Of a stretch of 64,000 nt of DNA, positions 32,918 through 40,732 are shown in pieces. Both the position numbers and the translations under genes were made by a program. The first letter of the stretch is position 1. The number at the start of each line of letters is the position of its first letter. The notes under the pieces are model-generated. The model worked only from the letters and a program-made list of their open reading frames with translations. It was not told where the DNA came from and made no database searches. The DNA is from Dactylosporangium fulvum (GTDB taxonomy: Bacteria; Actinomycetota; Actinomycetes; Mycobacteriales; Micromonosporaceae), in contig NZ_CP073720.1 of assembly GCF_025137375.1 (NCBI RefSeq), forward strand, positions 7,030,501 through 7,094,500, in the 5' to 3' direction.

Positions 32918-34311
32918 CGGGATGCTCCTGAGGTAGTGGTCGCGGGCAGCCGGCGGAATCCCGCGCCCGGGTGGTCGTCGGGAAGCCGCGGACCGCCGGC
33001 GAAGATCGCCTCGCGGATCGTGCGGGTGCCGGCGTCCTCGCGGGTCCGGCCGCGGCGGCGCAGCTCGGGGATCAGGTGCTCGGCCAGGTCGTCAAAGCTG
33101 CCCGGCGTGATGAGGTAGACGAAGTTGAAGCCGTCCAGGCCGGTCGTCGCGGCGTACGCCTCCAACGCGTCCGCAACGGTTGTCGCGCTGCCCACCAGGG
33201 CCTCGTCACCGAAGCCGCTGAGCCCGTCGACGTAGTCACGCAGGGTGAGCCGCCGCCGGACCTCGGGGTCGTCGACGGCTGCCAGGACGGAGCGGCTGGC
33301 GTCGGTCTCGAACTGCTCGATCGGCCGGTCGAGGTCGTGTTCGGACCAGTCGACGCCGCTGAGCGCAGAGAGCAGCACCACGCTGCCGCGGGCGTCGCGG
33401 TACCGGCGTAGGTCGCTCGCCTTCGCCTGGGCGGCACGGTCGGTGCTGTCGACGACGACGGTCACCGACGTGATGAACTTGATGTGCTCGGGCCGGCGGC
33501 CGAACGCGGCCGCCTGGCTTCGGATGTCGGCGATGTTGCGCCGCAGCACCTCCGGGCGGGGGTCGGCGAGGAAGACCAGTTCGGCGTTGCGGGCGGCGAA
33601 GGCCCTCCCCGCCGGCGAGGTGCCGGCCTGGAGCAGCAGGGGCGTGCGCTGCGGTGACGGCTCGACGAGATGGGCGCCGGGGACCGAGAAGTACCGGCCG
33701 GCGTGGCCGATGTCGTGCACCTTGTCCGGATCGGTGAAGATGCCACCCACCCGGTCGCGCAGCACGGCCCCGTCCTCCCACGACCCTTCCCAGAGCTTGT
33801 AGGTGACCTCGAGGAACTCCTGCGCGATCGCATACCGCTCGTCGTGGCTGATCTGCCGGTCGCGGGCGATGATGTTGCGCGCCGCGCTGTCCAGCAGCGA
33901 GGTGACGATGTTCCACCCGATGCGGCCGCCGGTGAGGTGGTCGAGGGTGCTGAACTTGCGCGCCAGCAGATACGGCTGCTCGTAGGTCGTCGAGACGGTG
34001 ACCCCGAAGCCGAGGCGCTCGGTCGCCGCCGCCATCGCCGAGACCGCCAGCAACGGGTCGGTCACCGGCGTCTGCACACCATGCGCCAGCGCCGCCCGGG
34101 CGTTGCCGCCGTAGACGTCCAGCTGTCCCACGGCGTCGGCGATGAACAGCAGATCGAAGCCGCCGGCCTCAAGCCGCCGCGCCAGATCGACCCAGTACGA
34201 CAGGGTGGTGTAGTCGGCGGTCCGGTCGTCCGGATGACGCCAGAGGCCGGCATTCCCGTGCGACACCGTCGACATGGTGAACGCCGAGAGGATCAACGAG
34301 TCACGTTTCAT
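32914..34311 (-). CDS. LLM-class FMN-dependent monooxygenase, NtaA/SnaA/DszA family
   Basis: 465 residues from ATG 34311, at the long end of the family. Typical regions are YWVDLARRLEAGGFDLLFIAD, KFSTLDHLTGGRIGWNIVTS, HDIGHAGRYFSVPGAHLVEP and LLQAGTSPAGRAFAARNAEL, ending GRTREDAGTRTIREAIF. It differs enough from the adjacent paralogue to suggest another substrate. Coupled to that gene by a 4-base overlap, and 8 bases downstream of the acetyltransferase gene. Flavin must come from the reductase encoded at 19291 or elsewhere. Confidence 0.88.
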   Translation of the reverse strand: MKRDSLILSAFTMSTVSHGNAGLWRHPDDRTADYTTLSYWVDLARRLEAGGFDLLFIADAVGQLDVYGGNARAALAHGVQTPVTDPLLAVSAMAAATERLGFGVTVSTTYEQPYLLARKFSTLDHLTGGRIGWNIVTSLLDSAARNIIARDRQISHDERYAIAQEFLEVTYKLWEGSWEDGAVLRDRVGGIFTDPDKVHDIGHAGRYFSVPGAHLVEPSPQRTPLLLQAGTSPAGRAFAARNAELVFLADPRPEVLRRNIADIRSQAAAFGRRPEHIKFITSVTVVVDSTDRAAQAKASDLRRYRDARGSVVLLSALSGVDWSEHDLDRPIEQFETDASRSVLAAVDDPEVRRRLTLRDYVDGLSGFGDEALVGSATTVADALEAYAATTGLDGFNFVYLITPGSFDDLAEHLIPELRRRGRTREDAGTRTIREAIFAGGPRLPDDHPGAGFRRLPATTTSGASR

Positions 34312-34319
34312 GGCAGCTC

Positions 34320-35519
34320 CTAGAAAACGGTGCCGGCGAACGGCTGCGAGTCGACCGCGAAGAGCGCGTCGATGCGGCGTACCGCCTCCGGCGAGTGGAC
34401 GGCGACCCGGCCGGCCGCGGCCAGGCGGCGCCACCTGGTGCCACCGAGATAGGCAGCGGCCAAGGTGGCCACGTCGACGGTCAGATCGGGCGCGGCGCTG
34501 GTGCGCGACACCAGCTTCGGGCCGATCTCGTAGTTGCCGTCGTTGGTGGGCAGCAGCGCGTCCCGCACGCCGAGCACGACGGCGTCCTCGTCCCCGAAGC
34601 TGCGTGCCCGAAGCGCCGCCTCGACGTCGACCAGCCGCAGCCACGTCTCGTCGTGCGGAGAGCCCAAGGTGACCGATCGGCGGTCGACGACTGCGAGCGG
34701 CAGCGCATCGTCCAGTGCCAGCGAGTCGAAGGCCACGACGTCCACCAGGTCGAGCGAGAACAGGTGACGCCACAGGCCCGCCCGGGCGCTGTCGGTCAGC
34801 GCCACGAAGTCCGTGACCGTCACGGTCTTCTCGGGGCTGGTGAACCAGCCGCCGATGTTCTCCGGGCGGTAGATCACGTATCCGTCGTCGGTGCCGTCCG
34901 TGCTGTGCACGACCACGTAGTGGGTCACCGGGTCGGCCTCGCGCAGCACCTGCTGGAGCCGCCACCAGCCGTCGGGCCGGCGGATGGCGCCGGTCCAGGC
35001 CGCCTGCGCGTAGATGCCGTCGAGCAGTTCCGACGTGACCGACCGGTCGACCAGCCGCACGGAGCCGCCCGGCGGGACCTCCGCGCGCAGCGTCGCCCGC
35101 TTCACGCTGACCCGGGCGGAGTGGGCCGAGGTGGCGACGCCGTAGCCGAAGCGCTCGTAGATGACGGCCTCCGAGGCGCACAGCGAGGCGACGAACTCGC
35201 CGCCGGCCGCGACGTCCCGCAACTGCCGGGCGATGAGCTCGCTGACGATGCCCCGGCGCCGGTGCGTCGGCAGGACACCGACGTGGGTGACGGCGGCGTG
35301 CGGGACCCGGGCGCCGCCCGGGACGACCAGCCAGCTGGTGTACGAATCGGCGCTGCCGACGATCTCGTCGCCGTCCAGCGCGCCGAGGTAACGGCCGGGT
35401 TCGGTCACTTCCGTGGCGTCGAGGTCACGCAACGGCAGTCCGATCATCGCCCGCAGAAAGACCCGGAATCCGGCGTTGACCTCGTCCGGGGTGGTCAGCG
35501 GCCTGACCTCGATGCTCAT
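34320..35519 (-). CDS. Eis-like GNAT acetyltransferase
   Basis: 399 residues from ATG 35519, close to the 402 of mycobacterial Eis. The N-terminal GNAT domain has the acetyl-CoA loop VGVLPTHRRRGIVSEL (near residue 85) and IYERFGYGVAT with the catalytic-type Tyr. A second GNAT-like domain and a C-terminal sterol-carrier-like domain follow. The chain ends in FAGTVF, and in Eis the C-terminal Phe carboxylate is part of the active site. Eis enzymes acetylate amines on many substrates, including aminoglycosides. Its place inside a monooxygenase operon is unexpected; it may acetylate a sulfur-containing amine (inference). Confidence 0.85.
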   Translation of the reverse strand: MSIEVRPLTTPDEVNAGFRVFLRAMIGLPLRDLDATEVTEPGRYLGALDGDEIVGSADSYTSWLVVPGGARVPHAAVTHVGVLPTHRRRGIVSELIARQLRDVAAGGEFVASLCASEAVIYERFGYGVATSAHSARVSVKRATLRAEVPPGGSVRLVDRSVTSELLDGIYAQAAWTGAIRRPDGWWRLQQVLREADPVTHYVVVHSTDGTDDGYVIYRPENIGGWFTSPEKTVTVTDFVALTDSARAGLWRHLFSLDLVDVVAFDSLALDDALPLAVVDRRSVTLGSPHDETWLRLVDVEAALRARSFGDEDAVVLGVRDALLPTNDGNYEIGPKLVSRTSAAPDLTVDVATLAAAYLGGTRWRRLAAAGRVAVHSPEAVRRIDALFAVDSQPFAGTVF

Positions 35520-35556
35520 GAGTCGTCTTCCTCTCGGCAAGCGCGGACGGCCGGGA

Positions 35557-36759
35557 TCACGGGAGCCGGTGAACCGCGGTGCGGCCGATGACGTCGAGGA
35601 CGACGTCGGTGTTCGGCGGGTGCAGGCTCCCGGTGCGCACGTCGCGGTAGAGCCGCTCGAGCTCGTTCGTCCGGCTCACCGACGCGGCGCCCACGACCTG
35701 GACGGCGATGTCCACCACCTGGCGGGCGGTGGTGACGGCGAACTCCTTGACGGCGAACAGCCGCGAGGTCCACCAGTCGCCGTGGTCGACCCCGGCGTCG
35801 AGGTCGGCGGTGGCCCGCTCCAGCAGTGACCACACGGCGTCCAGCAGGATCTCGCCCTGGGCCAGCTGCCGCTGGACGGCCGGCTTGTCGGCGTGCGTCT
35901 TGCCCGGCAGGGCCAGCGACTTGCGGTCCTGTGCCGTCAGCTCGGCGAGGTCCAGCGCCCGGCGGGCGATCCCGAAGTACACGTTGGCGACCAGCGGCAG
36001 GTACCACTGGAAGATCCCGGCGACGTACGGCGGGTAGGCCTGCCCGATCTCATGCACCCCGACGACCTGGTCGGCCGGGACGCGGACGCCGTCGAGCAGC
36101 GTGTCGTCGCTGGCGGTGGCCCGGACCCCGAGCGCGTCCCAGGTCTTCTCGGTCGAGACGCCGGCCGCGTCGCGATCGACGAACAGGTGCACGATGCGCG
36201 GGTGCTCGGGATCGGAGTCGTCACGCGCGTGGATGCCGAGCTTGTCCCACACCGGGGAGAGCGAGGTGAACGTCTTGCGGCCGGTCACCACGTAGGACCC
36301 GTCGGGCTGCGGGACCGCCGCGGTGACGGAGTCGTCGAGGCCCAGGTCGTTGCCCCGCTCGCCGTGCCCGGCGGCCAGCACCTGGCCGTCCGCGACGGCG
36401 CGCAGCAGCCAGCCCAGGTCCTCGACCCCCGTGCCGGTCAGCGCCGTGGCCGGACCGGTCCAGTACAGGTGCATGTTGACCGCGAGCGCGGTCGCCGGCG
36501 CCCAGTAGGCCAGCCGCCGCTGCTCGCGCGACACGGCGGTGAGGCTGAGCCCGCCGCCGCCGAGCTCGGCCGGGACGGCCGCCCGCAGATACCCCCGCGC
36601 ACGCAGGTCCTCGAAGTCCTCGGCGAAGAACCGGTTCTCCCGGTCGTAGCCCGCGGCGCGGTCGTGGAAGCGTTGGTAGTCCTCGTCGCTGAAGTACGCC
36701 GAGGGTTCGGCCTTCACGAACAGCGGTGAGGTCGAGCTCGCGATCGTGGGCTTGGTCAT
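35557..36759 (-). CDS. Acyl-CoA-dehydrogenase-fold flavoprotein (SfnB/DszC-like)
   Basis: 400 residues: N-terminal helices, LAAGHGERGNDLGLDDSV in the middle flavin region, VTGRKTFTSLSPVWDKLG, and a C-terminal four-helix part with AVKEFAVTTARQVVDIAVQVVG. SfnB-type proteins sit in sulfone/sulfonate operons in many bacteria, where they act with luciferase-like monooxygenases. The ATG overlaps the stop of the SsuD-like gene (4 bases). This is the second such flavoprotein of the island besides the one at 23194. Confidence 0.84.
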   Translation of the reverse strand: MTKPTIASSTSPLFVKAEPSAYFSDEDYQRFHDRAAGYDRENRFFAEDFEDLRARGYLRAAVPAELGGGGLSLTAVSREQRRLAYWAPATALAVNMHLYWTGPATALTGTGVEDLGWLLRAVADGQVLAAGHGERGNDLGLDDSVTAAVPQPDGSYVVTGRKTFTSLSPVWDKLGIHARDDSDPEHPRIVHLFVDRDAAGVSTEKTWDALGVRATASDDTLLDGVRVPADQVVGVHEIGQAYPPYVAGIFQWYLPLVANVYFGIARRALDLAELTAQDRKSLALPGKTHADKPAVQRQLAQGEILLDAVWSLLERATADLDAGVDHGDWWTSRLFAVKEFAVTTARQVVDIAVQVVGAASVSRTNELERLYRDVRTGSLHPPNTDVVLDVIGRTAVHRLP

Positions 36760-37889
36760 GCTGCTGCTCCATTCCGGTTGGGGTGAGGGGCGACCAGGCC
36801 GCGGCTGCGAAGCTCGGCGGCGGCGCCCTCAGCGAAGTAGTAGGCCTCCTCCAGATGCGGCTGCCCGGAGAGGATGAAGTGGTCGATGCCGAGGTCGTGG
36901 TATTCGGCGATCCGATCGGCGACCTCCTCGTGGCTGCCGACGATCGCCGTGCCGGCCCCGCCGCGGACCAGGCCGTAGCCGGCCCAGACATTGGGGTAGA
37001 TCTCGAGGTTGCGCCGGTCGCCGCCGTGCAGCGCGAGCATCCGCCGCTGGCCGACGGACTCGCTGGCCGCCAGGGTCCGCTGGGTCTGCTCGATGCGTGA
37101 GCTGTCGATCCGCTCCAGCAACCGGTCCGCCTCGGCCCACGCCTGCGCCGAGGTGTCGCGGCTGAGCACGTGGAAGCGGATGCCGAACGACAGCGTCCGC
37201 CCGGCCTCCTCGGCGAGCTTGCGCATGCGGGCGAGCCGCTCCGCGATCTGTGCGGGTGTCTCACCCCAGGCGAGATAGGTGTCGACCGTCCGCGCCGCCA
37301 CCGCTTCCGCCGCCGGGCTGGCACCGCCGAAGAAGATCGCCGGCGGGGCGTACGGCGCGAACGGGATCGAGGCCTGCTCGATGTCGAAGTGCGCGCCGTG
37401 GAAGTCGAACGGCTCGGCGGCGTCGCTCACGCCGCGCAGGACGGTGAGGAACTCCTCGGTCCGGGCATACCGCTGGTCATGATCCAGATGGTCGCCGAAG
37501 CGGCGCTGTTCCGCGGAGTCGCCGCCGGTGACGACGTTGAGCAACAGCCGCCCGCCCGAGATCCGCTGGAAGGTCGCCGCCTGGTGGGCGGCCAGGGTCG
37601 GTGAGATGAGGCCGGGGCGGAACGCGACCAGGAATTTCAGCCGGGTGGTGACACCGGCCAGCGCCGCAGTGGTGATCCAGGCGTCCTCGCACCACGTGCC
37701 CGTCGGGGTGAGGACCGCTTCGAAGCCGAGCTGTTCGGCGGCTCGCGCGATGCCGCCGAGGTATTCGATCGACGGTGGCCGGAATCCGGAGCGCACGGCG
37801 GCCAGCGTCTTCTGCGAGCCGTCGCCGGAGCCGACGATGTCGCGGTTGTCGCCGTTGGTGGGCAGGTACCAGTGCAGATGGATCGGCAT
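36756..37889 (-). CDS. Alkanesulfonate monooxygenase-like LLM enzyme (SsuD type)
   Basis: 377 residues, the SsuD length. MPIHLHWYLPTNGDNRDIVG at the start, FLVAFRPGLISPTLAAHQA, ISGGRLLLNVVTGGD and IPFAPYAPPAIFFGGASPAA follow SsuD closely. SsuD uses FMNH2 and oxygen to release sulfite from alkanesulfonates. No SsuABC importer gene is adjacent; the nearest importers are dipeptide-type. It starts 3 bases after the alpha/beta hydrolase stop, in the same operon. Substrate range cannot be read. Confidence 0.88.
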   Translation of the reverse strand: MPIHLHWYLPTNGDNRDIVGSGDGSQKTLAAVRSGFRPPSIEYLGGIARAAEQLGFEAVLTPTGTWCEDAWITTAALAGVTTRLKFLVAFRPGLISPTLAAHQAATFQRISGGRLLLNVVTGGDSAEQRRFGDHLDHDQRYARTEEFLTVLRGVSDAAEPFDFHGAHFDIEQASIPFAPYAPPAIFFGGASPAAEAVAARTVDTYLAWGETPAQIAERLARMRKLAEEAGRTLSFGIRFHVLSRDTSAQAWAEADRLLERIDSSRIEQTQRTLAASESVGQRRMLALHGGDRRNLEIYPNVWAGYGLVRGGAGTAIVGSHEEVADRIAEYHDLGIDHFILSGQPHLEEAYYFAEGAAAELRSRGLVAPHPNRNGAAA

Positions 37890-37892
37890 GGC

Positions 37893-38696
37893 TCAAGCAC
37901 CCGCCACGGCCGGGCGCGCGGCGGTGACATCGAGAACGAAGTCGCGCACCGCGTCGATGGCCCGCACGTGGTCGACGTCGTTGAGCACGTTGTGCAGGCC
38001 GTCGGGGATCTCCACCAGGCGGGCGTTCGCGAGCGTGCCGTGCCAGTGCCGCGCGTCCTCGATCGAGGCCAGCGCGTCCCTGGTGCCGTTGACGAACAGC
38101 ACGGGCAGCGTCACGTTGACGAAGGTCGTGGCGAGTTCGTCCGCCGCACCGGCGAGGGCCGCCGCGGTGACCTCGGGCTCGGGAAGCACCAGCTGGACAA
38201 GGGGATCCTTGGTGAGCTCCTCGAGATAGTCCGGGTCGGCGGCCAGCACCGACGTGTCGAACGTGAAGCTCTCCCCCGGCGGCGGCCCGTCGAGCGCCGT
38301 ACGCCCGCGCAGGCTGGCCCCGGTGAGCACCGCGCCCGCGAAGGGCGCCGGATCGCCGGTGATGACCGCGGCCGTGACCCAGCCGCCCAGCGAGTGGCCG
38401 CCGATCACGAGCGGCAGCCCGGGCCGGCGCTCGCGGACGAGGTCGACCAGGGTGGACGCGTCCCGTGCGAGCACGTCGAGCGATCGGACCACCCCGCGCT
38501 CCCCGTCGGAGATGCCGTGGCCTCGGTGGTCGATGGCGTGGACGTCGATACCGGCGGCGTTGAGGCGCGAGGCGAGCCGGCTGAACTGACCGGAGTGTTC
38601 CCCGCCGCCGTGCAGGAAGACGAACGCGGCAACCGGCCGGTCCACCTCCCATGCGCGGTAGTAGAGGCGTGTGTCGGAGCTGGTGAAGAACGGCAT
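37893..38696 (-). CDS. Alpha/beta hydrolase (monoglyceride-lipase-like)
   Basis: 267 residues. The oxyanion segment FVFLHGGGEHSGQF, the DHRGHGISDGERG stretch and the nucleophile elbow GGHSLGGWV place it with serine hydrolases of the monoacylglycerol lipase/lysophospholipase group. The acid is probably in LFVNGTRDALAS and the His in IPDGLHNVLND. It is first in the leftward operon with the SsuD-like and DszA-like genes. A role in hydrolysing an ester of the sulfur compound is possible. A strong hairpin lies between it and the upstream permease gene. Confidence 0.83.
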   Translation of the reverse strand: MPFFTSSDTRLYYRAWEVDRPVAAFVFLHGGGEHSGQFSRLASRLNAAGIDVHAIDHRGHGISDGERGVVRSLDVLARDASTLVDLVRERRPGLPLVIGGHSLGGWVTAAVITGDPAPFAGAVLTGASLRGRTALDGPPPGESFTFDTSVLAADPDYLEELTKDPLVQLVLPEPEVTAAALAGAADELATTFVNVTLPVLFVNGTRDALASIEDARHWHGTLANARLVEIPDGLHNVLNDVDHVRAIDAVRDFVLDVTAARPAVAGA

Positions 38697-38771
38697 GTCG
38701 TGGTCCTCGAACTCGGTGGATCGGTGGTTCAGTGCCAGGTGGCCTGTTGGCCGGGGTGGTCGCGGGCCGGC

Positions 38772-38797
38772 GGGCGCGGCACGGTCGCGCCGCGCCC
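38772..38797 (-). terminator. GC hairpin between the APC permease and the hydrolase operon
   Basis: Arms GGGCGCGGC and GCCGCGCCC (9 bp) flank an 8-base loop, 10 bases after the permease stop in the direction of transcription. It likely terminates or attenuates read-through into the downstream monooxygenase operon. Confidence 0.6.
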
Positions 38798-38806
38798 GTC
38801 CGGGGG

Positions 38807-40351
38807 TCAGCGCGAGGAGCCGCTGCCGAGGTCGTCCACCGCGCGGTCGGCGCGATGGCCGCCGGTCACGGCGTCGAGAAGGCCGAGCTCGGCGAGTCGC
38901 TCCTGCTCGGCGTCCGACAGCGTCTGTATGGAGCCCACCCGGGCGGCGACCTGCGGCCGGGTGGCCCGCAGGTGCAGGAAGCGGAGCAGGCCGACCAGCA
39001 GCAGTGCGAGGAATACGTACGGCAGGTACCGGTAGGCGCCGGCCGGGACCGGGACGAGGTTCTTGTAGATCACGTAGAGGATGCCGAGTGCCGCGAGTAC
39101 CGCCACCACGACGGCTCCCGGCGTCAGTGCCTTGATCTTGCGCAGCCACAGCGGCGTCGCGATGGCGACCAGTAGGTAGGCGAACAGGTATGCGTAGCTG
39201 GAGACGATGCCGACGTAGACGTCCCACTGGAACCGGCCGACCGAGTTCACCGTTCCGATCAGGCCGATGACAAATCCGACGACGCTGACGAACGTGATCG
39301 CGACGTGCGGTGTGCGGAAGGCGGCGTGGACCCGGCCGAGCGAACGGGGCAGGGCGTGCTCGCGGGCCAGCGTGAAGAGGCTGCGCGCGCCGGAGTTGAT
39401 CACGGCGGCCGAGAACACGATCATCGCCGTGCCGAGCGAGAGCGTGACGGCGTAGGTGACCCAGTGGACGCCCGCGTTCTCCGCCACGACCGGCAGCGGC
39501 GTGCTGTCGGCGTCGAGCTTCCTCGGGCCCTGGAAGCCGAGGATCTCCGGATACGTGGCGACCAGGTAGAGAGCGGACAGGATGATGACCAGTCGCAGGA
39601 TCGCCCGGGGAACGTTGCGGTGGGCGTCGCGCGCCTCGTGCCCGAGGGAGGCGATGCTCTCGAAGCCGGCGTACGATCCGACGGCGGTGACCGCGGCGAT
39701 GAGGGTGGTGCTGGCGCCCAGGTGGTGCAGGCTGAACTGCTCGGCATCGAGATGCGGCCCGTATTGGATGTAGGCGGCGATCAGGATGACGAAGATCGCC
39801 ACCAGCGACACGATCTCGAATCCGAGCCCCAGCTTGACCGACACGCTGACGCCGCGGAACGGGATGTAGAACGCCGCCGCCGAGGCGATGACCAGCAGGA
39901 GCACCTTGACCGCCACGTGGTCGGTGTGCAGGCCGATCTCCTGGAGGAACGAGTTGAAGTACAACACGGCCCCGAGCACGCCGGCGGCCGCGAAGCCGAT
40001 GTACCCGAGGATCAGGGCCCAGCCGGTGACGAACGCGGCCACCGGACCGAGGCCGTTGCCGGCGTACGTGCCCAGCGAGCCGGACGAGACCGTCCGCCGG
40101 GCCTGGAACGCGATCAGAGCGGCGATGAGGTAGACGAGGGCTCCGCCGATGATCGCCGCCCAGAAGGCGCCCTTGCCGGCGACCAGGAACAGCGAGCCGG
40201 GAACGCTCGCGATCGCGACACTCGGAGCGGCGGCCGCCAGGCCTTGACCGAAGACGCCCAGGCCGGAGACGGCGCCGGTCGGAAGCTCACCGCTGTCGCT
40301 GGCGCTGGGCGACTGGACGTCGCCGACCAATGTTGATTCGTTTGTGGCCAC
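38807..40351 (-). CDS. APC-superfamily amino-acid/amine permease
   Basis: 514 residues with about 12 hydrophobic spans. The N-terminus has GVFGQGLAAAAPSVAIASVPG, and the first loop LGTYAGNGLGPVAAFVTGW fits the APC/AAT group. A charged C-terminal tail of about 40 residues ends in RAVDDLGSGSSR. GTG at 40351 is used, with GAAAGG about 10 bases upstream. It probably imports an amino acid or amine by proton coupling. The gene is flanked by a palindromic operator upstream and a hairpin downstream, so it may be a single-gene unit. Confidence 0.87.
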   Translation of the reverse strand: MATNESTLVGDVQSPSASDSGELPTGAVSGLGVFGQGLAAAAPSVAIASVPGSLFLVAGKGAFWAAIIGGALVYLIAALIAFQARRTVSSGSLGTYAGNGLGPVAAFVTGWALILGYIGFAAAGVLGAVLYFNSFLQEIGLHTDHVAVKVLLLVIASAAAFYIPFRGVSVSVKLGLGFEIVSLVAIFVILIAAYIQYGPHLDAEQFSLHHLGASTTLIAAVTAVGSYAGFESIASLGHEARDAHRNVPRAILRLVIILSALYLVATYPEILGFQGPRKLDADSTPLPVVAENAGVHWVTYAVTLSLGTAMIVFSAAVINSGARSLFTLAREHALPRSLGRVHAAFRTPHVAITFVSVVGFVIGLIGTVNSVGRFQWDVYVGIVSSYAYLFAYLLVAIATPLWLRKIKALTPGAVVVAVLAALGILYVIYKNLVPVPAGAYRYLPYVFLALLLVGLLRFLHLRATRPQVAARVGSIQTLSDAEQERLAELGLLDAVTGGHRADRAVDDLGSGSSR

Positions 40352-40732
40352 GGTGGGAGACCTTTCAGCGCGGTGCGGGAGGAAGGCACGGCGGTGTACC
40401 GACCGGAGGGAGTGGTGACGGGCGGACGCGGCCGCCGTCGTACCGGCACTGCGGGACGCGATCGGGGCAGGCGGTCTCCTCGGCGTCGTGGCCGCGACGC
40501 GCGGAGACGCGCTGTGAGACGGGGCTCAGGAGGAACAGCGACCCCGGGAGCCGGCATGGCGACACAGGTCGAGGTAAAGCCGGCTGACGAGGCGGTGGGC
40601 TGCCTGGAACACGACGCGACAATAACAGGTAAACCTATAGGCTTACTAGGGATTAGCGACCGAGATCACCTGGTGACGAACACGGTGGCTGACGGTAGCC
40701 GACGTGCCGCCCCGTTCGGTCCGATTGGGCGG
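40352..40732. other. 381-base gene-free region upstream of the APC permease
   Basis: No convincing protein gene is seen; short frames here have no ribosome sites or family features. It separates the APC gene start from the end of the orphan ABC ATPase gene. It holds the CCTATAGG-centred palindrome at 40629 in an AT-rich patch (40618-40656), the likely promoter area. A long untranslated leader of about 270 bases to the GTG at 40351 would follow if transcription starts there. Confidence 0.5.
40629..40646. promoter_or_regulatory. 18-bp palindromic operator centred on CCTATAGG
   Basis: The sequence GTAAACCTATAGGCTTAC is symmetrical at 16 of 18 positions. It contains TATAGG, a possible -10 element on both strands. 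The distinct AT-rich composition marks it as regulatory. The MarR-like gene at 42781 or a regulator outside the window may bind it. Confidence 0.5.
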
